A stretch of DNA of 64,000 bases from Mogibacterium sp. (lineage in GTDB: Bacteria; Bacillota; Clostridia; Peptostreptococcales; Anaerovoracaceae), in the NCBI GenBank assembly GCA_017512145.1, contig JAFWHB010000032.1, positions 1 through 64,000 of the forward strand, written 5' to 3'. This document shows positions 16,160 to 24,364 of this stretch, piece after piece. Every line of letters starts with the position of its first letter. Position 1 is the first letter of the stretch. The notes beneath the pieces are model-generated. The model had not been told where the DNA came from, did not search any database, and saw nothing but the letters and a program-made list of their open reading frames with translations. Position numbers and translations under genes: made by a program.

Positions 16160-16705
16160 ATGAGCAATGTATATGATTTTTCAGCCAAGGACAGAATGGG
16201 AAATGAAGTAAGCCTTAAGGATTATGAGGGCAAAGTGCTCCTGATCGTTAATACAGCAACAGGCTGCGGCTTCACACCACATTATGATCCTCTCGAGGCA
16301 ATGTATAAAGAATTCAGAGATCAGGGATTCGAAATTCTGGATTTCCCTTGCAACCAGTTTGCAGACCAGGCACCTGGAAGTGATGATGAGATCCATCAGT
16401 TCTGCACAGTTAAGTTCGGAACAGAGTTCCCGCAGTTCTCTAAGATAGATGTTAACGGAGAGACAGCTCATCCGCTTTTCGCATGGCTTGCATCAGAGAA
16501 GCCATTCAACGGATTTGGAAAGGGCCTCAAGAATGCAGCTCTGAACAAGTATGCAGCTGCCAACAATAAGAAGTATGGTGACAAGACCTATATCGGCTGG
16601 AACTTCACTAAGTTCCTCATCGACAGAGAGGGTAATGTAGTTGCAAGATTTGAGCCGACAGAAAACATGGACAATGTAAAGGCAGCAGTAGCTGCAGCTC
16701 TGTAA
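16160..16705 (+). CDS. Glutathione peroxidase family protein (thiol peroxidase)
   Basis: Reduces hydrogen peroxide or organic hydroperoxides using a thiol donor, probably thioredoxin in this organism. The peroxidatic residue is Cys36 in NTATGCGFTPHY, a position taken by Sec or Cys in the family. FPCNQF (Gln66) and WNFTKFL supply the other catalytic residues. TAAGGAGG supports ATG 16160. It has its own promoter region and a strong bidirectional terminator. In an anaerobe it would protect oxygen-sensitive enzymes such as the adjacent glycyl radical system. Confidence 0.92.
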   Translation: MSNVYDFSAKDRMGNEVSLKDYEGKVLLIVNTATGCGFTPHYDPLEAMYKEFRDQGFEILDFPCNQFADQAPGSDDEIHQFCTVKFGTEFPQFSKIDVNGETAHPLFAWLASEKPFNGFGKGLKNAALNKYAAANNKKYGDKTYIGWNFTKFLIDREGNVVARFEPTENMDNVKAAVAAAL

Positions 16706-16742
16706 TTCTGTACTATCCGGAACTTGATCATTCAAGTCAAAT

Positions 16743-16771
16743 AAAAGACCCGGCCGCAGCCGGGTCTTTTT
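16743..16771. terminator. Bidirectional terminator between peroxidase and NSS transporter
   Basis: AAAAGACCCGGC (16743-16754), CGCA, GCCGGGTCTTTT (16759-16770). The A- and T-flanked perfect stem can serve both convergent genes. Confidence 0.85.
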
Positions 16772-16813
16772 AGGTTATGTCAACTTTGCGCTATAACTAA
16801 TTTGTAGTTCGAA

Positions 16814-18193
16814 TTAACCCCAGAATGATGTGATCTGTCCGTATACGATCAGTGCCATGAAGATAGGTCCAAGCCACTTGATGCAGAAGTCGAAGAGTCC
16901 TCTTGACTTGAAGTTGGAACCTCTTTCGATCTCGTCATCAACATAGTGAGGAACTACCCAGCCGATCAGGATAGCCATGATCAGACCTGTGAGCGGCATC
17001 AGGATACCTTCAGCAAGAGCGTCCCAAACGTCGAGAACGTCAGGCTGTCCGAGCAGGTGGAACCATGCAACTGTAGGAGCTTCACCAAGGCAGTCAAGAG
17101 TTGTCAGTGCGTTACCAACCAGTGCCCATGCACCCATCAGCATTGTAACAGCGAATCTGTTTACGGACTTACCAGCTTTGATTCTGCTATCAAGGATAGC
17201 AGAGATTCCGCCTTCCATCATACCGATTGAGGATGACAGAGCTGCGAAGAATACGAGCAGCCAGAAGAGGAATCCGAAGATCTTACCACCAGCGAGTTCG
17301 TTGAATACTGTCTGCATTGAGATGAACAGAAGTCCAGGACCAGCACCTGGCTCGATGCCATAAGCTGTGCAAGCAGGCATGATAGCCATACCAGCAAGGA
17401 TAGCAGCGATGGAGTCACCAACAGCAATGAATACAGCATCCTTCTCGAGGTTCTCTTTCTTGTCCAGATATGAACCATAAGCGATCAGACATCCGGAAGC
17501 AAGTGAGAGTGAGAAGAACATCTGGCCACCAGCGAGCTTCATTGTATCGAAGAAGCCAGCTGCAGTTGTGAATCCTTCAAAGTGAGGCTTGAACAGGAAT
17601 GCAAGACCTTCGCCTGATCCAGGCAGTGTGCAGGATCTGATTACGATGATAACGAGCATTACGAAGAGTGCAGGCATAGCTACCTTGCAGAACTTCTCGA
17701 TACCACCGGATACTCCGCCGAGTACGATGACTATTGTCAGTGCCAGGAAGATTATCATCCAGATCATAGCTGCTCCGCCGTTGCTCAGAAGAGAAGCTTC
17801 GAAGAATGCACCTGGGTCTATTTCCTTACCGCCGAATGCAAGGATGGAGTATATGAGATACTTCATGATGTATCCGCCGAATGTGCAGTAGAACGCAATC
17901 AGGAAGAACGGAACTGCTGTCTGCAGAACACCGTTGAACTTGAATGCCGGGTGAATCTCATAGTAAGCCTCAATAGCAGCCTTCTGAGATTTACGTCCAA
18001 TAGCGATTTCAGAAAGAACCAGTGGATAACCTACTGTTACAAGAAGAATTACGTAAAGCAGCAGGAAAGCGAATCCGCCGCCAAGTCCCATCTTATATGG
18101 GAATGACCAGAGGTTACCAAGACCTACTGCGGATCCAAGTGCGGCCATAAGAAATCCAAAATTGGAATTAAATTGACCTTTACTTTGTTCCAT
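16814..18193 (-). CDS. Sodium-dependent amino-acid transporter, NSS/SNF family
   Basis: Imports an amino acid with Na+. The N-terminus (ALGSAVGLGNLWSFPYK, residues 17-33) is the NSS signature with the unwound first helix that binds Na+ and substrate. The 459 residues contain about 11 hydrophobic helices, the length of the shorter bacterial homologues such as MhsT or TnaT, which favour hydrophobic or aromatic amino acids. AAGGAGG lies upstream on the minus strand, together with a near-consensus promoter. The substrate cannot be read from the sequence, but it may feed amino-acid fermentation. Confidence 0.92.
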   Translation of the reverse strand: MEQSKGQFNSNFGFLMAALGSAVGLGNLWSFPYKMGLGGGFAFLLLYVILLVTVGYPLVLSEIAIGRKSQKAAIEAYYEIHPAFKFNGVLQTAVPFFLIAFYCTFGGYIMKYLIYSILAFGGKEIDPGAFFEASLLSNGGAAMIWMIIFLALTIVIVLGGVSGGIEKFCKVAMPALFVMLVIIVIRSCTLPGSGEGLAFLFKPHFEGFTTAAGFFDTMKLAGGQMFFSLSLASGCLIAYGSYLDKKENLEKDAVFIAVGDSIAAILAGMAIMPACTAYGIEPGAGPGLLFISMQTVFNELAGGKIFGFLFWLLVFFAALSSSIGMMEGGISAILDSRIKAGKSVNRFAVTMLMGAWALVGNALTTLDCLGEAPTVAWFHLLGQPDVLDVWDALAEGILMPLTGLIMAILIGWVVPHYVDDEIERGSNFKSRGLFDFCIKWLGPIFMALIVYGQITSFWG

Positions 18194-18241
18194 AATAAAT
18201 ACCTCCTTAATTGATGGCGCAAAGCGTCTAACTACCTTGTA

Positions 18242-18270
18242 ATTATACTTTCGTCAATTTCCTATGTCAA
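18242..18270 (-). promoter_or_regulatory. Promoter of NSS transporter
   Basis: On the minus strand TTGACA (18270-18265), 17-nt spacer, TATAAT (18247-18242). Consensus boxes at ideal spacing suggest strong constitutive expression. Confidence 0.8.
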
Positions 18271-18372
18271 CTCGATTGTGTTGAGCAAATGAAGACGGTC
18301 ATCACAAAACCTACACATTTCAAGGCTTACAGCAGCATAAAACAAATGTACCAAAGTGTATTTAATAAATAC

Positions 18373-18402
18373 AAAAGGCTATGGCATTTCGCCATAGCCT
18401 TG
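18373..18402 (-). terminator. Terminator of class A penicillin-binding protein gene
   Basis: AAGGCTATGGC (18375-18385) and GCCATAGCCTT (18391-18401) form an 11-bp stem. On the minus strand it ends in TTTTG, 11 nt after the stop codon. Confidence 0.75.
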
Positions 18403-18412
18403 AGATTTGTTA

Positions 18413-21400
18413 TCAGTCGCCTTTGTACTTGAAATCCCCGTCACGGTAGCCTTTCTCGTATTCCCAGTGGCCGACTTCATCGACCCATGGACCTTGCTCA
18501 TCCCACGCATCTCTGATGAGATAGGATTCGGTTACCATTTCTGTGTAGGTCTCTTCGTGAGTTATTGCATCATGGTGCTGCCCGAATTCATCATCATAAG
18601 CTTCCTGATCAACAACTGTCCTTGTCTTGGTTACCTCTACCTGTCTTGTTCCATACTCAGCGTCATGGTGGATTGTCTGGTAGTGGCCAGGTACATCAAT
18701 GACCCATACCTTATGATTCTCACGTTCAGCTTCCCATTTCTTCTTGGCAGCTGCTTTTCTCTTCTTCTTCTCTTCAGCATCACTCCATGATGTGAGTCCT
18801 GTATCAGTACCCTCAGTGAAGTATTCGCCGCCTCTGCTGATTACATTGGCAGGCTGAGCAGGGTACTCGCCGACAGCAGCCTTAGGGATCTGGTTCATGA
18901 TCTTGCCCCAGAGTCTTGCCGCTACATATGACATGGAGTCCATCTCGACATTCTGGTCAGTTCCGATCCAGATAGATCCTGCGTAGCTAGGAGTGAATCC
19001 GTCAAACCAGATATCATATCTGTCGTTGGTAGTACCTGTCTTACCGCCGGTAGCAACAGCATCGATGCCATAGTGATTAGCCTTGACTACGGACTGAAGG
19101 ACATCAGTCATGATGAATGCAACTCCCTCGTTGATAGCCTCAGATGCCTCGGATTTACCTTCGAGGAGTACATTGCCATTCCTGTCAAGAACCTTGGTGT
19201 AGCAGATAGGTGTATTGACCTGTCCGCCAGCAGGGAAGCTTGCATATGCAAGAGCCATCTCAAGAGGCTCAACGCCCTGACACATAGCTCCGAGTGCGAG
19301 AGCAGCAGGGTTCATATCGTTAGCATATTCGCTCTCGTCATCAATCGCTGTCGTGATACCGAATTTCTTGAGCTGATTCATTGAGAATTCGTTACCGACC
19401 TGAAGCTGGAGCTTGACAGCGCAGGTGTTGATGGACTGCTGAATAGCTGTCTTGAAAGTGTTCTTACCGGAGAAGGTTCTTGTTACGTTCTCAGGCCAGT
19501 CTCTGTTCTCGATATGGCACTTCTCATCCTCGATCGAGGAGTGGACTGTTACATAATCTCCCCAGCCCTTGGTGCCTTGCTTGTCAATGTCAAAGTCGAT
19601 GAATGTCCACTTCTGATTCTTCTCTTCAAGCTCATAGCTCTTCTGAAGTGCGGCGCCGTATACGGCGAGAGGCTTGATGGAAGAACCAGGCTGTCTTGCA
19701 TTAATAGCACGGTTCAGGAGCTTCTGGCCCTTGAATGTACGGCCACCGACCATTGCTTTGACCTCGCCGGTACCTACGCCCACGATTACCATTGCGCCCT
19801 GAGGCTGGAGGGTAGGGACAGCGAGTGAGTAAGCCTCGTCTGTGATTATGAGCTTGCCGTCCTCGACTCTCATGTCGCCTTCATGAGCAGGGTCATTGAA
19901 GTAATCCGCCGAGATTACGAGGTTGCCGTTCGAATCCATTGACTTATATGTCGAAGGTACATTGATATATCCGCCCTGGATGGAGTAGACCTTGTCGTCA
20001 ATTATCCTGTAGTAAGTCTTGAACTCAAGGCTGTAATCGGTCTCACCGTTGACTTCTGTCGTATAGATATTCAGATCGCGGCCGGCTCCGATCGTGACTG
20101 AACCGTCAGGTGCGATAGCGACATCATTCTCCGAAAGTGTGAAGTTACCATTCTCGTCGAAGAAGTGGTCGTAGTTGTAAAGAGCAATATCTCCGTCATT
20201 GTTCAGCATATTGCCATCTTCGTCAGTGTTGTGGATGGCAGATACTGAAGGGAAGTTCTCAGAATCCTTGAACTCATTGACGACGATTTCCTGAGCCTGT
20301 GAATCTACAGTTGAGTAGATCTTGAGACCCTTGGTATATACTGTACGCTCAGCATCAGCATAATCCATTCCGTACTGCTCCATGAGATCGTTTATGATCG
20401 TATCAACCAGGTATTCATGGAAGTATGAATAAATACCATAACCGGATGTGATCGTAGGATTAATGAATGAATTGAGTGCTACATCTACTGAAGCGTCGTA
20501 CTGCTCCTGGGTGATGTAATTCTGCTGAAGCATCAGCTTGAGAGTGAGGTTACGTCTCTCTCTTGCGATATCGTTAGTTACGATAGTATCAGGATCCTTC
20601 TGAACGATCTTGGAATCGTCACTGACCATTGCACCATCTGCGGCATACTTGAGCAAAGCGTAGTCTTCCGGTGCCTGCGGGAGTGCTGCGAGTGCTGCGC
20701 ACTCAACGAGATCGAGCTTGTCAACGGTCGTTGAGAAGTATGTCCTTGCTGCAGCATCTACACCATAGCATCCATAGCCCAAGTATATAGAGTTGAGATA
20801 AGCTTCGATGATCTCTTCCTTGGACAGAGCCCGCTCTATCTTGCTCGCGTAATACATCTCTACTATCTTACGCCTGATACTTCGCTGGCTCTTGATGTCA
20901 GAAAGATAGACGTTACGTGCGAGCTGCTGCGTTATTGTACTTGTACCGCTGATCCTTCCGCCTCCGGAGAAGGAGGAGAGAACAGCACCGATCATACGGG
21001 TCCAGTTGAATCCATGGTGCTTCCAGAAGGTCTTATCTTCGATAGCTACGAATGAGTTGATAAGATTCTCAGGCATGTTCTCATATTTGATGACTTTACG
21101 GTTCTGTGTATAGAATACGCTGTCAACCTGCTTGCCTTCATCGTCATAGATCATGGATGAGGTATCTACAGAAGCGTATATATCCTTAGGATCGATCTTA
21201 GGTGCAAAGGTAATGCAGCCAAGTGCGTACAGCATTGCGCAGAGTACGCATACAAGTCCGACTCCGACTATATCTCTGAACAGCTTACCTATGCTGAATA
21301 CCATAGCCTTGTTTGATGATGAAACAGGCTTGTCAGGATTGAACTTAGGATTCGGCTTGAGGAAGAGGGCAGTAAGGAGTCCTTCCTTGCTTACATTCTT

Positions 21401-21883
21401 CGCTGCAGCGATAGCCTTGGCGGCCTTAGTGTTTTTCTTTTTCTTCTTCTTTGTCTTCTTCTTTTTCTTGCTGCCGGACTGGGTCTTCTTTGCCGGCTTG
21501 GAAGGTTCTTCAGTTGAAGGCTTATCAGAAGTTACGGAAGCATCTGGAACTTCTGCAGTACTTGCAGGTTCTGCGGCCACCGGACCCTCAGCTGAATCGG
21601 CAGGAGAAGGGGACAAAGATGCAGCTCCTTCGGCGTCAGAATCAACAGCTGCAGGAGAACCGGAAGTCTCATAAGACTCAGTGTCCGGAGCCGGATCATT
21701 ACCGACGACCTGATTGTACTTGTCACCGTAGAAAGTGCGCGCAGCAGTCATCTTTGTTGTACTGGTCTCTGACAGATATGAGTTTATATCTGCAGATAAT
21801 TCGTCAACAGGGGTTTCGAACTTTGACAGAAACTCGTCTATCTCGCGCTCGCTGTCAGTTCTATTGTCTCTGTCTGATCTCAT
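18413..21883 (-). CDS. ponA: Class A penicillin-binding protein (bifunctional peptidoglycan synthase)
   Basis: Polymerises and cross-links peptidoglycan outside the membrane. Order: a long cytoplasmic N-terminus (about 200 residues) rich in Ala/Ser/Pro/Glu and a poly-lysine tract; one membrane helix near 205-225; transglycosylase with EDKTFWKHHGFNW and GTSTITQQLARN; then transpeptidase with catalytic Ser734 in SSIK, SINTC and KTGTTNDRYD. After the transpeptidase comes a tail of about 100 residues rich in His, Tyr, Trp and Asp (YDDEFGQHHDAITHEETY). Length 1,156 exceeds the usual 700-900 because of both ends. AGGAGG precedes the start. Confidence 0.92.
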   Translation of the reverse strand: MRSDRDNRTDSEREIDEFLSKFETPVDELSADINSYLSETSTTKMTAARTFYGDKYNQVVGNDPAPDTESYETSGSPAAVDSDAEGAASLSPSPADSAEGPVAAEPASTAEVPDASVTSDKPSTEEPSKPAKKTQSGSKKKKKTKKKKKKNTKAAKAIAAAKNVSKEGLLTALFLKPNPKFNPDKPVSSSNKAMVFSIGKLFRDIVGVGLVCVLCAMLYALGCITFAPKIDPKDIYASVDTSSMIYDDEGKQVDSVFYTQNRKVIKYENMPENLINSFVAIEDKTFWKHHGFNWTRMIGAVLSSFSGGGRISGTSTITQQLARNVYLSDIKSQRSIRRKIVEMYYASKIERALSKEEIIEAYLNSIYLGYGCYGVDAAARTYFSTTVDKLDLVECAALAALPQAPEDYALLKYAADGAMVSDDSKIVQKDPDTIVTNDIARERRNLTLKLMLQQNYITQEQYDASVDVALNSFINPTITSGYGIYSYFHEYLVDTIINDLMEQYGMDYADAERTVYTKGLKIYSTVDSQAQEIVVNEFKDSENFPSVSAIHNTDEDGNMLNNDGDIALYNYDHFFDENGNFTLSENDVAIAPDGSVTIGAGRDLNIYTTEVNGETDYSLEFKTYYRIIDDKVYSIQGGYINVPSTYKSMDSNGNLVISADYFNDPAHEGDMRVEDGKLIITDEAYSLAVPTLQPQGAMVIVGVGTGEVKAMVGGRTFKGQKLLNRAINARQPGSSIKPLAVYGAALQKSYELEEKNQKWTFIDFDIDKQGTKGWGDYVTVHSSIEDEKCHIENRDWPENVTRTFSGKNTFKTAIQQSINTCAVKLQLQVGNEFSMNQLKKFGITTAIDDESEYANDMNPAALALGAMCQGVEPLEMALAYASFPAGGQVNTPICYTKVLDRNGNVLLEGKSEASEAINEGVAFIMTDVLQSVVKANHYGIDAVATGGKTGTTNDRYDIWFDGFTPSYAGSIWIGTDQNVEMDSMSYVAARLWGKIMNQIPKAAVGEYPAQPANVISRGGEYFTEGTDTGLTSWSDAEEKKKRKAAAKKKWEAERENHKVWVIDVPGHYQTIHHDAEYGTRQVEVTKTRTVVDQEAYDDEFGQHHDAITHEETYTEMVTESYLIRDAWDEQGPWVDEVGHWEYEKGYRDGDFKYKGD

Positions 21884-21960
21884 TTAGAAATCCTCCTAGT
21901 AATAATGTATGATCATTACCGGAATAGACCGGTTCAAGATTTGAGATGTTAAGTCTTTAA

Positions 21961-21990
21961 ATTATATCATAGAGAACTGCTGCATAACAA
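21961..21990 (-). promoter_or_regulatory. Promoter of class A PBP gene
   Basis: Minus strand TTGTTA (21990-21985), 18-nt spacer, TATAAT (21966-21961), about 80 nt upstream of the start. Confidence 0.55.
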
Positions 21991-22006
21991 TTGCAGATAG
22001 GGGTTA

Positions 22007-23488
22007 TCACAGTGAGATAAGATTGCCCTTTGTCGAAATATAGACAAGAATCAGATTAGTCAGATTCGCGGCTCTGCGCTCGTTGAGTCTCAGATGAACT
22101 ATATCTGCACTTGCAGATTTCGCTGCAAGGTATGAACAAGGCGTGAAATAATTGTCTGATTCCATTTCAAGAACACTGCTGATTCCGCTTATATCATTGA
22201 TCTTGTAGAACGTCTGGATAAGAGTCCTTGAAAGCGAATCCTTGTCATTTGTGAACTTCTCGATGCTGTCTGTCACTGCAAATTTGCACTTGAAAAGGCT
22301 TGCGGCTGCGTTGTTGTCACTGTTGATCCTCTCGAGATAGCCGGCATCATAGGCCTGTGAAAGCATTCTTAAATATATGTGTTCATCGTCTGAAGTGAGG
22401 CCAGTCATGAAATTGAATCCATAGGAATCGCCTTCTTCACGTCCCTCAGGGATAGTATCATCTTTGCTGAATTTGTATGATCCGCTCTTGACAGTATAGA
22501 GAACATTAGCCAGCTTGCTTGCTGTAGCTGATGTATAAGCTGATTCAGGGAATGCTGCCGGATCATCAATGACTTCATATGTATATTCAAAATCAGGGTA
22601 ATCATCCCCATAAGCCTTATTCCAGGCCTTGATCCTGTTGTCGATATATTTGGTGAAAGAAGCAACAGAATAAGAATTCAGCACAAATGTTGCATCCAAT
22701 GAAACAGGATACATGCTGCCATTTGAGCCAACGCTGAAATCTGCTAGCTGATAAATCGTGGACTTGGATTTGAGCCTTGCGAGGAGGGTGCCAAAGGCAA
22801 ATATCGGATCAGGATGCTTGGATATGCCGGTATTGATCTCGTCGGAAACAATACCTCCAATATGTACCTTGACGACGGTATCGCATTTGATTTCTTCTCT
22901 GGCTGCAGGAATTGAAATACGTGAAACTGAACGAGCATATGATTCGGTTGAAAGATATGAAGACGCACCATAGTCAAGATATATTATCTTTGACTTACCT
23001 GACAGAAGCTTCTTGCTGATGCCACGGTAGCCTTTGCCATCATTCTGCTCATCGTTAAAGAAGATAACAGTCTTCTTACCTGAATCAAGCTCTGTCCCTG
23101 CGATCATTGCCGCAGAGGCAAGGAGTCTTGAATTCTGAATAGCTGTCTGATAATTGTAGCTGACACAAACTACAGAAGGGGATACATTCTTCTTGCGTTC
23201 TACTGCAGGTGCCCTGAAAATTATGTTGTCGTATTTATCTATCTTGTATTCTAATCCTTTGCTGTCTGCCCAGGAGGTAATGAAGTCTCTCAGAGAAGCC
23301 TGGGATTCGAAGCCTCCGGTCTCCTCGAGGGCCAGGATGCTGTCATTCAGTTCGTTGAATTCAGTCCTGTCAAGAATACTGACATGCTCCTTCCTGTATG
23401 AAGAATAAATAGCAAAACCAATCACTATTATAAGAAGGATAAGAATAATAGTTGTTAAATACTTATGTCTACGTATAATATTACTCAT
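22007..23488 (-). CDS. Membrane-anchored protein, possibly M20-peptidase-like
   Basis: A single N-terminal helix (residues 10-29, YLTTIILILLIIVIGFAIY) anchors an extracellular domain of about 460 residues. The layout (ESQASLRDFITSWADSKGLEYKIDKYDNIIF, then VIFFNDEQNDGKGYRG, then LTSDDEHIYL) recalls M20/PepD-type peptidases, where FxxDEE-like and DN motifs bind metals. The usual His and Asp ligands near residue 110 are not evident, so it may have lost activity. No gene symbol is justified. CGAGGA precedes ATG. It shares the strand with the PBP gene but has its own promoter. Confidence 0.55.
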   Translation of the reverse strand: MSNIIRRHKYLTTIILILLIIVIGFAIYSSYRKEHVSILDRTEFNELNDSILALEETGGFESQASLRDFITSWADSKGLEYKIDKYDNIIFRAPAVERKKNVSPSVVCVSYNYQTAIQNSRLLASAAMIAGTELDSGKKTVIFFNDEQNDGKGYRGISKKLLSGKSKIIYLDYGASSYLSTESYARSVSRISIPAAREEIKCDTVVKVHIGGIVSDEINTGISKHPDPIFAFGTLLARLKSKSTIYQLADFSVGSNGSMYPVSLDATFVLNSYSVASFTKYIDNRIKAWNKAYGDDYPDFEYTYEVIDDPAAFPESAYTSATASKLANVLYTVKSGSYKFSKDDTIPEGREEGDSYGFNFMTGLTSDDEHIYLRMLSQAYDAGYLERINSDNNAAASLFKCKFAVTDSIEKFTNDKDSLSRTLIQTFYKINDISGISSVLEMESDNYFTPCSYLAAKSASADIVHLRLNERRAANLTNLILVYISTKGNLISL

Positions 23489-23518
23489 ACTGATTCCTCG
23501 AAATTAATTTATCGAATA

Positions 23519-23547
23519 ATTATACAATGCATTTGTGACAGTTTAAA
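23519..23547 (-). promoter_or_regulatory. Promoter of membrane-anchored peptidase-like gene
   Basis: Minus strand TTTAAA (23547-23542), 17-nt spacer, TATAAT (23524-23519), 30 nt upstream of the start. Confidence 0.5.
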
Positions 23548-23574
23548 GAACATAGAACTAAACAAAAAAAGTCC

Positions 23575-23604
23575 TTGCATTACAGAAACCATATGTGGTA
23601 AACT
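23575..23604 (+). promoter_or_regulatory. Promoter of rpmB
   Basis: TTGCAT (23575-23580), 18-nt spacer, TAAACT (23599-23604). It is divergent from the promoter on the other strand and about 55 nt upstream of rpmB. Confidence 0.5.
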
Positions 23605-23660
23605 ATTCGAGCGTGTGAAAAACACGGACCACAAAATACAGTAAAAAGGAGGTGCGGCAA

Positions 23661-23852
23661 ATGTCCAGGAAATGTGAAGTATGCGGCAAGGGCCAGACTT
23701 CAGGAAACGCAGTTTCTCACTCTAACATCCATACAAGAAGAAAATGGAACGCTAACATCCAGACTGTAAGGATCAACGATAACGGCAGAGTAAGAAAAGC
23801 ATCTGTATGCACTAGCTGCCTCAGATCGGGCAAGGTCAACCGTGCCGTCTGA
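23661..23852 (+). CDS. rpmB: 50S ribosomal protein L28
   Basis: Large-subunit ribosomal protein. MSRKCEVCGKG and VCTSCLRSGKV carry two CxxC pairs, so this is the zinc-binding form. I chose ATG 23661, preceded by AAAGGAGGTG; an in-frame GTG at 23652 lies inside the Shine-Dalgarno. The 63 residues match the family. A terminator follows, and Asp23 comes next, a conserved Bacillota order. The DAK-type fatty acid kinase gene (fakA) that usually sits between asp23 and recG is missing here. Confidence 0.95.
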   Translation: MSRKCEVCGKGQTSGNAVSHSNIHTRRKWNANIQTVRINDNGRVRKASVCTSCLRSGKVNRAV

Positions 23853-23872
23853 TAAGCATATTAAACCGGAGG

Positions 23873-23899
23873 GTCTTAAGCGCGAGCTTAAGGCTTTTT
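23873..23899 (+). terminator. Terminator after rpmB
   Basis: GTCTTAAGC (23873-23881), GCGA, GCTTAAGGC (23886-23894), TTTTT. The stem contains one G-U pair. Confidence 0.8.
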
Positions 23900-23962
23900 G
23901 TTTTGCAGGAATAATACTATAATAATCCAGAACACATAATGCCATGATGAAAGGGGCCTTGT

Positions 23963-24364
23963 ATGTCTGTCATCCTCAGGAATGAACATGGAGCCATTGC
24001 TGTTAATAAGGGCGTCATCGAAAGAATGATAATAGAAGACCTTCTCGAAATGTCTGATACAGTTATCCTGTGCAGCAAGAAGGGTAAGCCGATCAAGGAT
24101 AATCCGAACAGATTTCTTGATCCGGATTATTTCGATGCCATCGAGGTTTACGAGAAGAGACAGGAAGTCAGGGTCAAGGTTTTCATTATTACAGTCTTCG
24201 GCTTCAGCATTTCTGATATAGCTGATGAGATATTCACGAGAATCGAGAAGGACTTCGAACTTCTCAAGCTAAAGAAACCAGGCGTTATTTCTGTGAATGT
24301 CAGAGGCGTCATGTCACACCAGATCGTAAAGCGTAATATAGAGGTAGTCCGCAATAATGCCTGA
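23963..24364 (+). CDS. Asp23/Gls24-family envelope stress protein
   Basis: Members of this family (Asp23, YloU, AmaP partners) lie under the membrane and respond to envelope stress. The 133 residues contain the central EVRVKVFIITVFGFSISDIADE segment and a C-terminal GVISVNVRGVMS that fit the family. The start is ATG 23963 with GAAAGGGG upstream. The N-terminus is slightly different from the usual KGEIRIAPEV form (AIAVNKGVIERMI). Its stop overlaps recG by 8 nt, so the two are translated together. Confidence 0.8.
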   Translation: MSVILRNEHGAIAVNKGVIERMIIEDLLEMSDTVILCSKKGKPIKDNPNRFLDPDYFDAIEVYEKRQEVRVKVFIITVFGFSISDIADEIFTRIEKDFELLKLKKPGVISVNVRGVMSHQIVKRNIEVVRNNA

